Origin: Amycolatopsis cihanbeyliensis
GTDB taxonomy: Bacteria; Actinomycetota; Actinomycetes; Mycobacteriales; Pseudonocardiaceae
Assembly (NCBI RefSeq): GCF_006715045.1
Contig: NZ_VFML01000001.1
Location: 2,696,501-2,760,500, forward strand
Reading direction: 5' to 3'
DNA: 64,000 nucleotides
Shown here: positions 26,620 to 36,500 of the stretch, piece by piece
Position numbering within the stretch: position 1 is the stretch's first letter
Layout: the number at the start of each line of letters is the position of its first letter
The notes under the pieces: generated by a model
Told to the model about the DNA's origin: nothing
Databases searched by the model: none
The model's input: only the letters and a program-made list of their open reading frames with translations
Translations under genes and position numbers: made by a program

Positions 26620-26919
26620 GAGATGGGTGAATGCGGGAGACGGGGCAACTCAGGGTTGGGTCTCGGGCACACCTTCGGCACCCCGTGAAGCACTGGCGCA
26701 CCCCGCATCACCCCCGGCAGACCTGCTCACCAACGCCAACACCCCACAGAACGACACTCCCCACCCCACCGGCCACCCCGATCGTTTCGAACACACATTC
26801 GGGTGAATATCGATCGACAGCGTCGCCTCCACCCCATTCTGCCGAGCATCTCGATATCATTGAGGGCGCGGAAAGATACCGATCCGATCCACAGCAGGAT
26901 CCCCCGGACGAGGACAAAA

Positions 26920-28067
26920 CCCCCCGGAGACATACTGGACACCGTAGAAGCCAACGAGCGGGTGATCGCTCAAGCCGAGACGCGGAGGGCGGTGATGCTA
27001 CTGGCCCGGTTCGCCCAGGAAAGTGGGGTCCGAAGTCGGTAGTGAAGGAAGTGGCCGGGCAGGTGCGGTGGACCCCACACCGGGTCGAACGCACCCTCGC
27101 CCTGGGGCTCGACCCCACCACCCGCCTACCGTGCACCCTGGCCGCCTCCCAAGCCGGGGTGATCGACCAGGACCGGGCACGGGCCGTGTCCGAACCCACC
27201 GCCGTGCTGTCGGATCAGCAGGCGGCGGAAAGTGGACCGACGCATCGCCACCAAACTGGCGGGTAAAGACCCCACGCAGGCGCGGCGCGCGGCACGGCAA
27301 CAGGCACCGGCCGTCGACCCCGAGAGGGCCGCCCAAGCGGGCACGAGCCCGGCGGGAACAACGGTCGCTGGACTTGGCGCACCAGGAAGATCGGGTGTCC
27401 ACCCTGATGGCCGACCTACCCACCGAGGTCGCCACCGCCATCTACGCCCCCTGCGACCGCATCGCCCGACAACAGCGGCGACAGGGAGACAAGCGCACCC
27501 TGAAGCAGTTACGGGCGAACGTGCTCACCGACCTCGCCCTACGCGAGGACGGCACCACCCGGGCGCCCCGCACCGAAGTGTTCCTCTACCTCGCCGCCAG
27601 TTCACTGCTGGAGTTGGATAAGCAACCCGGGTACCTGGCCGGGCACGGGCACATCCCAACCGCACTGGCACCCGAACTCACCTCCCGACCCGACAACGTG
27701 TGACGCCGCCCGCTGACCGACCCCACCACCGGCCACCCCACCGACCTCGGACGCACCCGATACCGGCCCACCGCCGCACTGGACGAGTCCGTACGAGAAC
27801 GCGACCGGGAATGCCGAGACATCGGATGCCACCCACCCACCCAACCCTGCCAAAACGACCACACCACCGGATGAACCCAAAGCCACACCACCAACGCGAA
27901 GGAGTCGGTCGGCTACCGCGAACAAGACCACCACCTCAAAAACCTACCCGGATGGGGATGGACCTACGACGTCATCGACGGCACACCCACCATCACCACA
28001 CCCCACAGAGACACCCACACCAACCCCTCCACAACCCCCTCACCCCAGACGACACCCCCCCTTCTGA
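26920..28067 (+). pseudogene. Decayed DUF222/HNH endonuclease (13E12-repeat type)
   Basis: Pieces of one DUF222-HNH protein appear in order in three frames: VEANERVIAQAETRRAVMLLARF, then VRWTPHRVERTLALGLDPTT and AGVIDQDRARAVSEPT, then DRRIATKLAGKDPTQARRAA, then LADLPTEVATAIY-like and RTLKQLRANVLTDLAL. After an in-frame TGA at 27701 the frame continues as RRPLTDPTTGHPTDLG, CRDIGCHPPTQPC and NDHTTG, which is the degenerate HNH zinc-type motif. A second TGA and the closing GWGWTYDVIDG part follow. At least three frameshifts and two stops show it is dead. This family is multicopy and often mobile or intron-like in actinomycetes. Confidence 0.82.
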
Positions 28068-28096
28068 GCGGGGTCGTTCGCCGACACGCCGGGCGC

Positions 28097-28142
28097 GACT
28101 TATGAAGTACAGACCACAATCGCGGTATCATTATCATAAGTC
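28097..28142 (+). promoter_or_regulatory. AT-rich promoter region with inverted repeat before the unknown/ImmA gene pair
   Basis: GACTTATGA (28097-28105) and its exact complement TCATAAGTC (28134-28142) flank an AT-rich stretch containing TATCAT. Between them lies ACCACAATCGCGG (28113-28125), a near copy of the sequence in front of the following XRE gene. Together these look like a regulated promoter. Confidence 0.55.
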
Positions 28143-28160
28143 CGAGCGAGGGAGGCGCCG

Positions 28161-28835
28161 ATGTCCTCGGTTACTCGCATCATGTCCTACGAAAGAGAAG
28201 GGCCTGGTCAGGTTGACGAGCGGCTCGCCGAGCTCGGCCTGAAACGGGAGTACCTGGAGCAGGCGATCTGGGCGGGCGTACGGGACCGGCGCCTTGCCGA
28301 TGAGTTCGAGCCGGGGACGGCCGCCGGGCTACGGGACTGGATGGGCCGCGTACGGGAGCTGCGCAAGGTCCTCGCGGAGAACGGCTGGCGTCCGGTCAAC
28401 CCGGCGAACGCTCCCTTCGCCCGCAGCCCGGACGGCGACGTGCTGCTCGGTGTGATGCTGGGTAACCAGCACACCGGGCGTCCCGGTGGGCGGCTGGAGA
28501 GCACCTACCCCAAAGGCACCGCGATCGAGAACATCACCGCGCGCAACGACAGTGATCAGTACTCGCTGCCCGAGATCGACGCCATGCTCGGGCTGCCGGA
28601 CAGACAGCCCGAACCCGCGAAGGCCTGGTTCCTGGTGACCTTCCACGAGTACGACCAGGAAGGCCGCGTGGCCAGGGTCCGCTACGAGGTCGCCCAGCCT
28701 GCTCCGAGCAGGGCCGACCAGAAAATCGACAGTTGGGCCACCCGCTACTGCCTGCGGCCGATCGAGTTCCCGCCGATCATTGATCTCGGCAGCGATCACC
28801 ACGAACCGATCGACGTGCGGGTGGCTCGGCGCTGA
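28161..28835 (+). CDS. Unknown protein paired with the XRE-ImmA/IrrE gene
   Basis: A 224-residue soluble protein without a family I recognise. ATG 28161 has GGGAGG 5 nt upstream. The N-terminal half is helical and charged (QVDERLAELGLKREYLEQAI); the C-terminal half is mixed, with WFLVTFHEYDQEGRVARVRYE. No membrane segment, signal peptide or catalytic motif is seen. The XRE-ImmA/IrrE gene starts 46 nt after its stop on the same strand. ImmA/IrrE peptidases usually cleave a partner repressor, or form toxin-antitoxin-like and phage-defence pairs, so this protein may be the partner; this is inference only. Confidence 0.7.
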   Translation: MSSVTRIMSYEREGPGQVDERLAELGLKREYLEQAIWAGVRDRRLADEFEPGTAAGLRDWMGRVRELRKVLAENGWRPVNPANAPFARSPDGDVLLGVMLGNQHTGRPGGRLESTYPKGTAIENITARNDSDQYSLPEIDAMLGLPDRQPEPAKAWFLVTFHEYDQEGRVARVRYEVAQPAPSRADQKIDSWATRYCLRPIEFPPIIDLGSDHHEPIDVRVARR

Positions 28836-28864
28836 CCCCGATCACTCGGCTTCGCAGGCCGCAC

Positions 28865-28877
28865 ACCACAATTGCGG
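28865..28877 (+). promoter_or_regulatory. Candidate operator in front of the XRE-ImmA gene
   Basis: ACCACAATTGCGG at 28865-28877 differs at one base from ACCACAATCGCGG at 28113-28125. The core CCACAATTGCGG is a near palindrome (10 of 12 positions), as expected for a dimeric XRE repressor. It ends 4 nt before the ATG at 28882. Confidence 0.5.
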
Positions 28878-28881
28878 AGAC

Positions 28882-29946
28882 ATGGTTACCCCTGAGCGAA
28901 TCAGCCTGGCCAGGAAACGGCGTGGCCTGACCGTCGCCGAGCTGGCGCGACAGATCGGCGTGAGTGCGCAGAGCGTGACCAACTACGAGCGTGGCAGGCA
29001 GCAGCCCGGCGACCGCGCCCTGCGGGCACTCGCCGACGCCCTGAACTTTCCGGAATCCTTCTTCACCGCCCCACCGACGGCGGAACTACCGGAGGGCGCC
29101 GTAGCCTTTCGCGCCCGCAGCAAGCTCAGCCAGGCTCGGCGGGCCTCGGCGCTGAGCGTCGGTTCGCTTGCCGTCGAGTTCAACGCCTGGCTGGAGCGAA
29201 CCTTCCAACTGCCCGAGGCCGACGTGCCGACGCTGGAACGTCCCGATCCGGAGACCGCGGCCGAAATGACTCGCGCCCGGTGGGGACTCGGCAACGAACC
29301 GATCGCCAACATCATCCACCTGCTGGAGGCGCACGGTGTCCGCGTCTTCTCCCTCGCGACCGAGCACGCCGAGGTCGACGCCTACTCCTTCTGGCATGCC
29401 GGCACCCCCTACGTCTTCCTGAACACCAGCAAGACCCCGGAGCGCAGCCGCTTCGACGCGGCGCACGAGCTGGCCCACCTGGTCCTGCACGCGGGCGCGA
29501 CCGAGGTCGGCGGGCCCGAGGCCGAGCAGCAGGCGAACGCCTTCGCCGGGGCCTTCCTCATGCCGACCGCGAGCGTCCGCGGCCGCATGCCGCAGGCACC
29601 GCTGGTCGACCAGATCATCGAGGCCAAACGGATCTGGCGGGTCTCCGCCCTCGCCCTCACCTACCGGCTGCACGAGTTGTCCATGCTCAGCGACTGGCAG
29701 TACCGCTCCGCCTGCGTCGAGCTGAGCAGGCGTGGCTACCGCAGTGGTGAACCCACCGGCATCGCGGGAGAGACCTCACAGCTGCTGTCCAAGGTATTCG
29801 GCACGCTGCGGGAAAGCGGCCGGACCATGCGGGACGTCGCCGCGGAGCTGTCGCTCACCCCCGACGAACTGTCCGGCATGGTGTTCGGCCTGGTCTTCAA
29901 CGCCGCGGGCCGGCAACCGCTCGCGCCGCTGCGCCTGGTGAGGTAG
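28882..29946 (+). CDS. XRE-family regulator fused to an ImmA/IrrE metallopeptidase
   Basis: A 354-residue fusion. Residues 5-60 form the XRE helix-turn-helix (LARKRRGLTVAELARQIGVS, SVTNYERGRQQP). Residues about 150-270 form the ImmA/IrrE peptidase domain with the zinc motif H195-E-L-A-H199 in AAHELAHLVLH. The C-terminal part continues the Zn-peptidase fold (EAKRIWRVSALALTYRL). Members cleave repressors, often in mobile elements, stress response or antiphage systems. ATG 28882 is preferred over the upstream in-frame start because the helix-turn-helix begins immediately. It is preceded by the unknown partner gene and shares its operator-like site. Confidence 0.9.
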   Translation: MVTPERISLARKRRGLTVAELARQIGVSAQSVTNYERGRQQPGDRALRALADALNFPESFFTAPPTAELPEGAVAFRARSKLSQARRASALSVGSLAVEFNAWLERTFQLPEADVPTLERPDPETAAEMTRARWGLGNEPIANIIHLLEAHGVRVFSLATEHAEVDAYSFWHAGTPYVFLNTSKTPERSRFDAAHELAHLVLHAGATEVGGPEAEQQANAFAGAFLMPTASVRGRMPQAPLVDQIIEAKRIWRVSALALTYRLHELSMLSDWQYRSACVELSRRGYRSGEPTGIAGETSQLLSKVFGTLRESGRTMRDVAAELSLTPDELSGMVFGLVFNAAGRQPLAPLRLVR

Positions 29947-29950
29947 GCGC

Positions 29951-30604
29951 TCACCGCGCCGGGGCGATTCGCAGGCCGCGCAACGCCTTCTGCCGCACCA
30001 GCGACGGCAGCTGTGCGCGCCAGGCCCGGCGCAGCCTGGCGTGCAGGTCCCGCTGCCCGGTCAGAGCCTGGGAAAGCAGCTGGATACCGAGGAACTCCCC
30101 GACCATGCCCTCCGCGACCTGGCGCAGGTTCAGCCCCGAGCGGAGTTCACCCGCACGGTCGGCCGACTTCAGCAGGTCCCGCACGATGGTGGTCCAGCCG
30201 ATGATCTGACCGGCACCCGCGCGATCGAAGATCGTTGCCTCGCGCAGCAGCCGGTTGCCGATCCTGGTCATCAGATCCTCGTCCAACTTCCGAACGAAGG
30301 CGAAGGACAGGTCGATCAAGGTCTGCGCCGGGCCGAGGCCACGGCGCAACAACTCGTCCCGCAACGCGTACGACTCCAGCGCCTGGTGCTCGACCAACGC
30401 GACAGCGAGCGCTTCCTTGGACCGGAAATGGCAGTACAGTGCGCCCTTGGTCACCGCGGCACGCTCGCACACCGCATGCAGGTTGGCACCGGAGAAGCCG
30501 TCCCGATCGAACACCTCGGCCGCGGCGACGAGCAGGTTGCGCCGGGTGCGCGCGGCTCGCGCCCGCCTGTTCACGACTCCTGTGCTGTCCTCCAACACGC
30601 TCAT
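29951..30604 (-). CDS. TetR-family transcriptional regulator
   Basis: A 217-residue regulator. The N-terminal helix-turn-helix (about 18-65) reads FSGANLHAVCERAAVTKGALYCHFRSK, close in style to gamma-butyrolactone-receptor-like TetR proteins of actinomycetes. The remainder is the helical ligand-binding and dimerisation domain (LSFAFVRKLDEDLM, EGMVGEFLGIQLL). Its ATG overlaps the stop of the upstream NTF2-like gene by 4 bp (ATGA), so both are cotranscribed. It ends 4 nt from the convergent XRE-ImmA gene. The ligand is unknown. Confidence 0.85.
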   Translation of the reverse strand: MSVLEDSTGVVNRRARAARTRRNLLVAAAEVFDRDGFSGANLHAVCERAAVTKGALYCHFRSKEALAVALVEHQALESYALRDELLRRGLGPAQTLIDLSFAFVRKLDEDLMTRIGNRLLREATIFDRAGAGQIIGWTTIVRDLLKSADRAGELRSGLNLRQVAEGMVGEFLGIQLLSQALTGQRDLHARLRRAWRAQLPSLVRQKALRGLRIAPAR

Positions 30605-31065
30605 CGCATCCGGACCGGTTCGGAACCGGACGGCGGATCAACGGTTTCCTGCATCAGCCAGTACTCGTCGACCACGCCCCGGTGCACCGACACGCTGAGC
30701 ACGAAGTCCGCCTCATGCACCGCCGTCGTCGCCACCGTGCGCCACCTGGCCGTACCGAGCACCACGGCGTCCTCGCCGTCCACGAGCAGCCTGCGCACGG
30801 TGAGCCCTTCGAGACCGAGGGCGCTGAACGTGGCGAGGAAGAACGACTCGATCTCGCGCCGGGTACGCACCCCGCAGCGCCACCGTGAACTGGTCGGGTC
30901 CGTCGCCCGCCACTCGACCTGCGGCGCGAACAGCCGGGTAAGCCCCTCCGCGTCCTGCGCACCGAGCCGCGCCAGCAGCGACTGTACGAGCTCGAACGTC
31001 GACAGCGGCCTGGTGTTCTCATCACGAATATCAGTACGCAATCCCACGTGACCGATTCTCTCCAC
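30601..31065 (-). CDS. SnoaL/NTF2-like fold protein
   Basis: A 154-residue small protein with the cone-shaped NTF2/SnoaL-like pattern: a starting helix (FELVQSLLARLGAQDAEGLTRLFAPQVEWR), a middle segment (VRTRREIESFFLATFSAL) and the final strands ending VDEYWLMQET. This fold hosts polyketide cyclases, isomerases and non-enzymatic binders, so no substrate can be named. It is coupled by ATGA overlap to the TetR gene and may provide or remove the TetR ligand. The start at 31065 is uncertain, since no strong ribosome site is visible. Confidence 0.68.
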   Translation of the reverse strand: MERIGHVGLRTDIRDENTRPLSTFELVQSLLARLGAQDAEGLTRLFAPQVEWRATDPTSSRWRCGVRTRREIESFFLATFSALGLEGLTVRRLLVDGEDAVVLGTARWRTVATTAVHEADFVLSVSVHRGVVDEYWLMQETVDPPSGSEPVRMR

Positions 31066-31531
31066 TCGCGTTGTCCCACCCCGACTGTCCCGTGCCAGAT
31101 TTGAACTCTAGCAAGGGCAACAAGGCTTGACGAACGAACGTCCGCCCGCGCAACACCCAGGAAAAGGTCTTCCTACCTGCGAAGATGAGCCGGAGTGAGC
31201 AAGGATGACGTCCATTCGGAGCAAAACATCACCCGGACTCGGACAAACACGTGGAACGAAAGATCGGCCATTCGAATGACCTGCCGAAAAACCCGTAACG
31301 AATCCGTCGCCCGGCCTGCGTGGCGCAGCACGCGGTGAAAAAGCACACACTGACGCCCCGGTCAGGCTCGGCCGCCGACGGTCCGCACACCGGGCAGCAC
31401 CGGATTGCCGACGTGCCAGGAGTATCACCACTTCGCCACACCACCAAGACTGTCCGGGCGACCGAAATGGGTGCATGGTGGGAAAGCGACCGAGGACGTC
31501 CGCACCCAGCCGATGGAAAGGAGTCACCACC
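31066..31531. other. 466-bp divergent intergenic region
   Basis: Lies between the minus-strand NTF2-like start and the plus-strand small XRE start. Base composition is less GC-rich than the flanks. Open frames here have no recognisable family or codon pattern. It must contain two promoters, but I see no clear operator, hairpin or RNA. Confidence 0.4.
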
Positions 31532-31852
31532 GTGCTCGAGGTAAGAGCACACTCCCCCACCGAAGCCGCCGAACCGATCTCCGGACTACTTCTCCAGCAC
31601 AGGTACAGACACGGACTGACCCAGTACACGTTGGCTGACCGGTTGGCCATCGTGTCGGGGAACTACAGCGTGACCAGGGAAGAAGTATCCCGGTGGGAGC
31701 GTGGAAAACGTATACCCGGGCCCTACTGGCGGGCCTGGCTGAGCCTGGCGCTCGAACTGCCGCGCGTCGAACTGGAAAGGGCCGCCGCCGCGCAGCGCCA
31801 CTCCCGCCGGAACACCCGTACCAGACCGGTACTACCGCACCACCGGAGCTGA
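31532..31852 (+). CDS. Small XRE-type helix-turn-helix protein
   Basis: A 106-residue protein with an XRE DNA-binding domain at about 12-75: LLLQHRYRHGLTQYTLADRL, then REEVSRWERGKRIPGPYWR. The GTG at 31532 is chosen because AAGGAG lies 8 nt upstream. The C-terminal tail is short and basic, so there is no separate effector domain. A downstream lamin-tail gene lies 130 bp away on the same strand. The target is unknown. Confidence 0.75.
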   Translation: MLEVRAHSPTEAAEPISGLLLQHRYRHGLTQYTLADRLAIVSGNYSVTREEVSRWERGKRIPGPYWRAWLSLALELPRVELERAAAAQRHSRRNTRTRPVLPHHRS

Positions 31853-31982
31853 GTTCTCCCGGCGGGATCGCGTTGTCGATCAATTTCGGTGATCCACGCG
31901 ATCCCGCATTGCTCCAATCCGGCGAAGGCCCTTTCCCGTAGAGACAATTGGCCCCCTGTGCGGCCGCGCGGGCGGGTTCAGA

Positions 31983-32507
31983 ATGCAGGCCATGAACCTG
32001 CTCTACAGCATTCTCGTAACATGCGCGCTGGCGGCACCGACCGGCGTCGGTCCAGGCGAGAGCCCGATGAAGATCGACGAACTGCTACCGGGTCCCGCCG
32101 GCTTCGTGGTGCTGCACAACACCTCCGCCGACCCCATACACCTGGGCGGATGGTCGGCACGGGCCTGCACCGGTTCCGGATCAACCGAACTGGCCATGCT
32201 CCCGGCAGGCAGTTTCGTCCCTGGCCACGGTGACTACCTGATCATCGCCGGTGGTTTCGCCGGAACGGCCGAGGCGAACCTCGTTGTCGACTCGGTGGCC
32301 GGAAACGGCCTGACGTTGCTCGATCAAAGCCGACAACGGGTCGACAGCCTCGGTTTCGCCCCCCACTCGCCGTGCCGGGAGAACCGGGAGGCCAGACTAT
32401 GCGACCACCTTTCCCTCGGCCGCGACGCGCGCAGCACCGACACCGACGACAACCTTTCGGACTTCACCTGCCAGGCACCACGTCCCGATATTACCCCAAC
32501 CGAATGA
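31983..32507 (+). CDS. Secreted lamin-tail-domain protein 1
   Basis: A 174-residue exported protein. A short signal peptide (MNLLYSILVTCALAAPTG) is followed by a lamin-tail-like beta sandwich with MKIDELLPGPAGFVVLHNTS, HLGGWSARACTGS, the turn PGHGDYLIIAGG and VDSLGF. The end has RSTDTDDNLSDF, the Thr-Asp-Thr-Asp motif that commonly closes bacterial lamin-tail domains. Four cysteines suggest disulfides. ATG 31983 or ATG 31992 may be the start. It is the first of two tandem lamin-tail genes in front of a giant subtilase. Confidence 0.72.
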   Translation: MQAMNLLYSILVTCALAAPTGVGPGESPMKIDELLPGPAGFVVLHNTSADPIHLGGWSARACTGSGSTELAMLPAGSFVPGHGDYLIIAGGFAGTAEANLVVDSVAGNGLTLLDQSRQRVDSLGFAPHSPCRENREARLCDHLSLGRDARSTDTDDNLSDFTCQAPRPDITPTE

Positions 32508-32686
32508 GACCGTGGAACCAAACGTCCCAACGGATATCCGAATCAAGAAAATGGCCCCTTTTTATCACGACTCCGACCCCGGCAGAATTGATGACAGCGG
32601 GACATGGCGGAAGCAAGACCAAAAGTAGTTCCGCACCCGTTGCCGAACAACAATATTCCATATCTCTCCGGGAAGGGAGAACGGAA

Positions 32687-33322
32687 ATGCGTCGATTTCT
32701 GACCGGTGCCCTGGCACTGGGCTTCGTCACCGCGGCCGCTTTCGCGGGCAGCGCGAGCGCAACGCAGGACCAGCAGGATGAGGTAGCCGCCTCACGGACG
32801 GTCGTGGTGAACGAGGCGAGCGCCATCGGACCGAACGGCCAGCTGGACGAGGCGGTCGAGATCCTCAACATCACGAACCGGCCGCTGGACATCAGCGACT
32901 ACGTGGTCCGGGTGTACGGCAGTAACAACCAGCAGCTTGGCGCCGACATCAACGTGCCCGACGGCACCGTCCTGCAGCCCAGGGGCAACGCCGGCCAGTT
33001 CCTCGTGCTGACCGGCCCGAACTTCTCCAGCGTGGTCGAGGACGCGACCTACGTCGTGCCGTTCGGCGTTCTGGGCCAGCAGGGCATCCCGAACAACGGC
33101 GGCATCGCGATCTTCAACTCCAGCGACAGCCCCTTCAAGATCGACGGTGTGGCATTCTCCACCATGGCGACCACCCCGCTCGAGGGCCAGCCCGCCACCG
33201 CGGAAAGCCAGACGACCGCGCAGCTCGAGGCCGCCAACGCGCGGGACGTGCTGAGCACCGACACCGACAACAACCGGCAGGACTTCTCGCTGCACCAGCG
33301 CACCCTGGGTGCCGTGAACTGA
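32687..33322 (+). CDS. Secreted lamin-tail-domain protein 2
   Basis: A 211-residue exported protein. The signal peptide ends at GSASA near residue 26, and the lamin-tail fold begins with VVVNEASAIGPNGQLDEAVE followed by ILNITNRPLDISDYVVRVYG. It contains the insert QQGIPNNGGIAIFNSS and ends with LSTDTDNNRQDFSLHQRT, the same closing motif as the preceding gene. ATG 32687 is preceded by GGGAGAACGGAA. A longer upstream frame is non-coding. Lamin-tail domains in bacteria occur in secreted nucleases and surface proteins; here the domain stands alone, so the role may be binding. Confidence 0.8.
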   Translation: MRRFLTGALALGFVTAAAFAGSASATQDQQDEVAASRTVVVNEASAIGPNGQLDEAVEILNITNRPLDISDYVVRVYGSNNQQLGADINVPDGTVLQPRGNAGQFLVLTGPNFSSVVEDATYVVPFGVLGQQGIPNNGGIAIFNSSDSPFKIDGVAFSTMATTPLEGQPATAESQTTAQLEAANARDVLSTDTDNNRQDFSLHQRTLGAVN

Positions 33323-33368
33323 TCCTCCAGGCAGCACAACTGGCTGGTTGACCAGCACGCGGCGAGAG

Positions 33369-33402
33369 CGGGCCCGGGTCACCGGAAGGTGGCCCGGGCC
33401 CG
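33369..33402 (+). terminator. Hairpin terminator after the second lamin-tail gene
   Basis: 15-bp stem (33369-33383, CGGGCCCGGGTCACC, with 33388-33402) containing one G-T wobble and a 4-nt loop. It separates the lamin-tail gene from the subtilase gene. Confidence 0.78.
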
Positions 33403-33526
33403 TTGCCGCGCTGGCGGGAAGTCGCCAACGGCGAGTTCCCGCCCGACGGAACTGTTTCCCCAGGTCCGTGGACAGCTCATTCTCGATCACACCCCTGCCC
33501 CTGTGATCGACGAGAGTGAGGCCGAC

Positions 33527-36500
33527 ATGACCACACCTCATACCCGCACCGCCCGCAGGCGGTTCCGACGTTCCCTGCTCGCCTTCGCGCTGCTCGCCGT
33601 TCAGGCGATCGCGTACCCGTCGCAGGTCGCCGCGGCGGATCCGAGCGAACCGCGGGCGGCGGCATCCCCGGCCGAAGCCGTCCACCGGGTCACCCTGCTG
33701 ACCGGGGACGAGGTCACCTACACCGAGCACGCCGACGGAACCCGCGCCGCCCGCATCGACGCGGCACCACGGCCCGACCGTCCCCCGGTCACCTTCGAGA
33801 CGGTCACCACCGCCGACGGCCTCTTCGTCTATCCCTCCGACGCGATGCCCTACGTCCGCGCCGATGTGCTGGACCGGGACCTGTTCAACCTCACCGGGCT
33901 CGTCGGCGAGGGCCTCGCCGACGCCTCGGCGAGCACCCTGCCGGTGCTGGCCAGTTACGGCCAGGGCGGCACGCTGTCCGCCGAATCCCTGCGGACCCGG
34001 GCGAACGGCCTCCCCGCGGCACGGCCGCACACGGCCGTACGCACGCTCGGCGGGGTCGGCGTGCGGGTGGACAAGGCGGACGCCGAGAAGTTCTGGGCCG
34101 CGGTCGCGGCGGACCCCGGGACGGACGGCGAACTGCGGCACGGCCTTGCCGAACTCGAGCTGGACCACACGGTGCGGGTCAGCCTGGACCGCAGCGCGGC
34201 ACAGGTCGGCGCGCCAACGGCCTGGGACAGCGGGCTGGACGGCAGTGGCACCACGGTCGCCGTGGTGGACACCGGTGTCGATGCGGACCATCCGGACCTG
34301 GCGGGCCGAGTCACCGAGACAGCCAACTTCACCTCCGAGCAGGACGCCACCGACCTGCACGGCCACGGCACTCATGTCGCGTCCATCGCCGCGGGCAGCG
34401 GTGCGGCCTCCGGCGGTTCCTACCGGGGGATCGCCCCCGGCGCCGACCTGCTGGCGGCCAAGGTCTTCGACCGCTGGGGAACAGGGCCGGCGTCCCAGGT
34501 CATGGCCGGTATGGAGTGGGCCGTGGACCGTGGGGCCGATGTGGTCAACCTCAGCCTCGGCGCCGGGATCACCGATGGCACGGACCCACTGGCCGCGATG
34601 GTGAACACCCTTTCGGCGAAGAACGGCACGCTGTTCGTGGTCGCCGCGGGCAACGCGGGACCCGGCAACCGGACCGTGACCACTCCCGGCAGCGCCGATG
34701 CCGCCCTCACCGTGGGTGCGGTGGATCGGAACAACGAGCTGGCCTGGTTCAGCAGCCGGGGGCCGCGGCTGACCGACGCCACGGTCAAACCGGAGATCGT
34801 CGCGCCGGGCGTGGAGATCGCCGCGGCCCGTGCCGCCGGGACCTCCGGCGGCTCCCCCCTCGGTGAGCACTACACTCGCTGGTCCGGAACCTCCATGGCC
34901 ACCCCGCACGTCGCGGGCGCCGCTGCCATCCTCGCCCAGCAGCACCCCGACTGGTCCGGTGCCCGGCTGAAGGACCGCCTCGTTTCCACGGCCAGGGATC
35001 TCGAGCTGCCGTGGTTCGAGCAGGGCGCCGGGCTGCTGGACATCGCGCGAGCGATCGGGCAGCCGGTCAGCGCTCCCGCGTCGGCCAACTTCGGCAGGCA
35101 GCAGCGCAACGGGCAGGACCTCCCGCGGGTGCCGCACGAACTCACCTACACCAACACCGGTGACACGCCGGTCGCGCTGGAACTGTCCCTGGAGGTCAAG
35201 GGCTGGAACGGCAGACCGGCCCCGGCCGCGACCATGCGGTTGACCGACCGCAGCGTCTCGATCGCACCCGGCGCCAGCGCCACCACCACCGTGTCGGTGG
35301 ACCCCGACATCGGCGCGACCGGGGTCTACGGTGGCACCGTGGTCGCCACCGCGACCGGCGGCACCACGCTCCGCACCCCGGTCAGCACCTACAACGCGCC
35401 CCGGTTGTTCCCGCTGGACGTCCGGGTGACCGACTCGACCGGCAAGCCGGCCACCGCCGCCACGGTGGAGATCCTCGATGACACCTCCGGCGCGGCGCAC
35501 GGCAACGACCCGTTCCAGGACAAGCTCACCCATCGGGTCGATCTGGTGAACGGCGCCGGCCGGGTCTTGCTGCCGACGGGCACCTACTCCGCGCTGGGCA
35601 GGGCCATGGAACGGAACGCGACCAGCATGCGCTGGTCCGCGCTGAGCAGGTCCGAAGTGGAGGTCAGGGAGGCCACGGAGATCCATCTGGACGCCACCGA
35701 GACGGTCCCGGTGCGGACCACCGGGCAGGAACCGCTGGATCAGCTGGATCGCTTCGTCGCACTGCGCAGGGTGATCCCGGCACAAGCGGGCAGACCCTCG
35801 TTCATCAGCGAGGTCTCACTCGGCGCCGGCGCACTGGACTGGGACGTGTACGTCACCCCCGCCGCGGCCACCGGGCGCGGGGCGATCACCCTGCAGGACA
35901 CGCTCAGCCTGCGGCCCGCGATGGTACGGGCGAGCGTCCGGGGCCACGAGCTGCACCCGGAGTACGACGCCACAAGCCTCGCCGAGAAGTGGCCGGGTGA
36001 ACACGTGTTGCCGCTGGTGTTCGCCGGAACGGGCTCGGCCGAGAACCTGACCGGCCTCGACGTGCGGGGCAAGATCGTCATGGTCGGGCTTCCCGCGCCG
36101 CCCGACGATGCCGTCGGGGTCGGCCAGGCTTACCGGTCCGCGAGCTCCGCCGCACGCCACGCGGCGAAGGCAGGGGCCACGGCCGTAGTGTCCTATGTGG
36201 ACCTTCCGGGTGCACTGCCGGTGGGCGGTCTCTCCAGCACCGGGTTGCCGCATCTCTCGCTCAGCCACGAGGAGGGCACCGCCCTACGTGCCGCGCTGGC
36301 CAGCGGCGAGTCGAAGCTGACCGTGCGGGTGCAAACCGCGCCCGAGAAGATGTACAACCTCAGTTTCCTGGAGGAGAACGGCATCCCGGCCGACCAGGTG
36401 CGGCAGGTCGATCCCGCCGAGTTGATCGCGACCCGGACCACGTACCACGCGGACCGGCCGGGCCTTTCGGCGCGGAAGACCTGGTACGCCTTCCCGACCG

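Noticed and set aside
26494..26688. A 64-residue open frame through the 21-bp repeat
   Set aside because: It encodes a seven-residue repeat only because the repeat period is divisible by three. There is no ribosome site, and the second repeat locus has no matching start.
31108..31650. A 180-codon open frame on the minus strand in the 31-kb gap
   Set aside because: Cys/Arg/Ser/Trp-rich translation with no domain or ribosome site, overlapping the well supported XRE gene on the other strand.
32516..32543. Possible fourth SigK promoter (CCAAA ... CCGAATC) before the second lamin-tail gene
   Set aside because: The distance between elements is 20 rather than 22 bp and the -10 is about 140 bp before the ATG. 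The match is not better than chance, so it was not listed as a feature.
32792..35785. A 997-codon open frame on the minus strand opposite the lamin-tail and subtilase genes
   Set aside because: Low-complexity Gly/Arg/Val-rich translation with no domain, while the plus strand has signal peptides and the full S8 triad. It also crosses a terminator and two genes.
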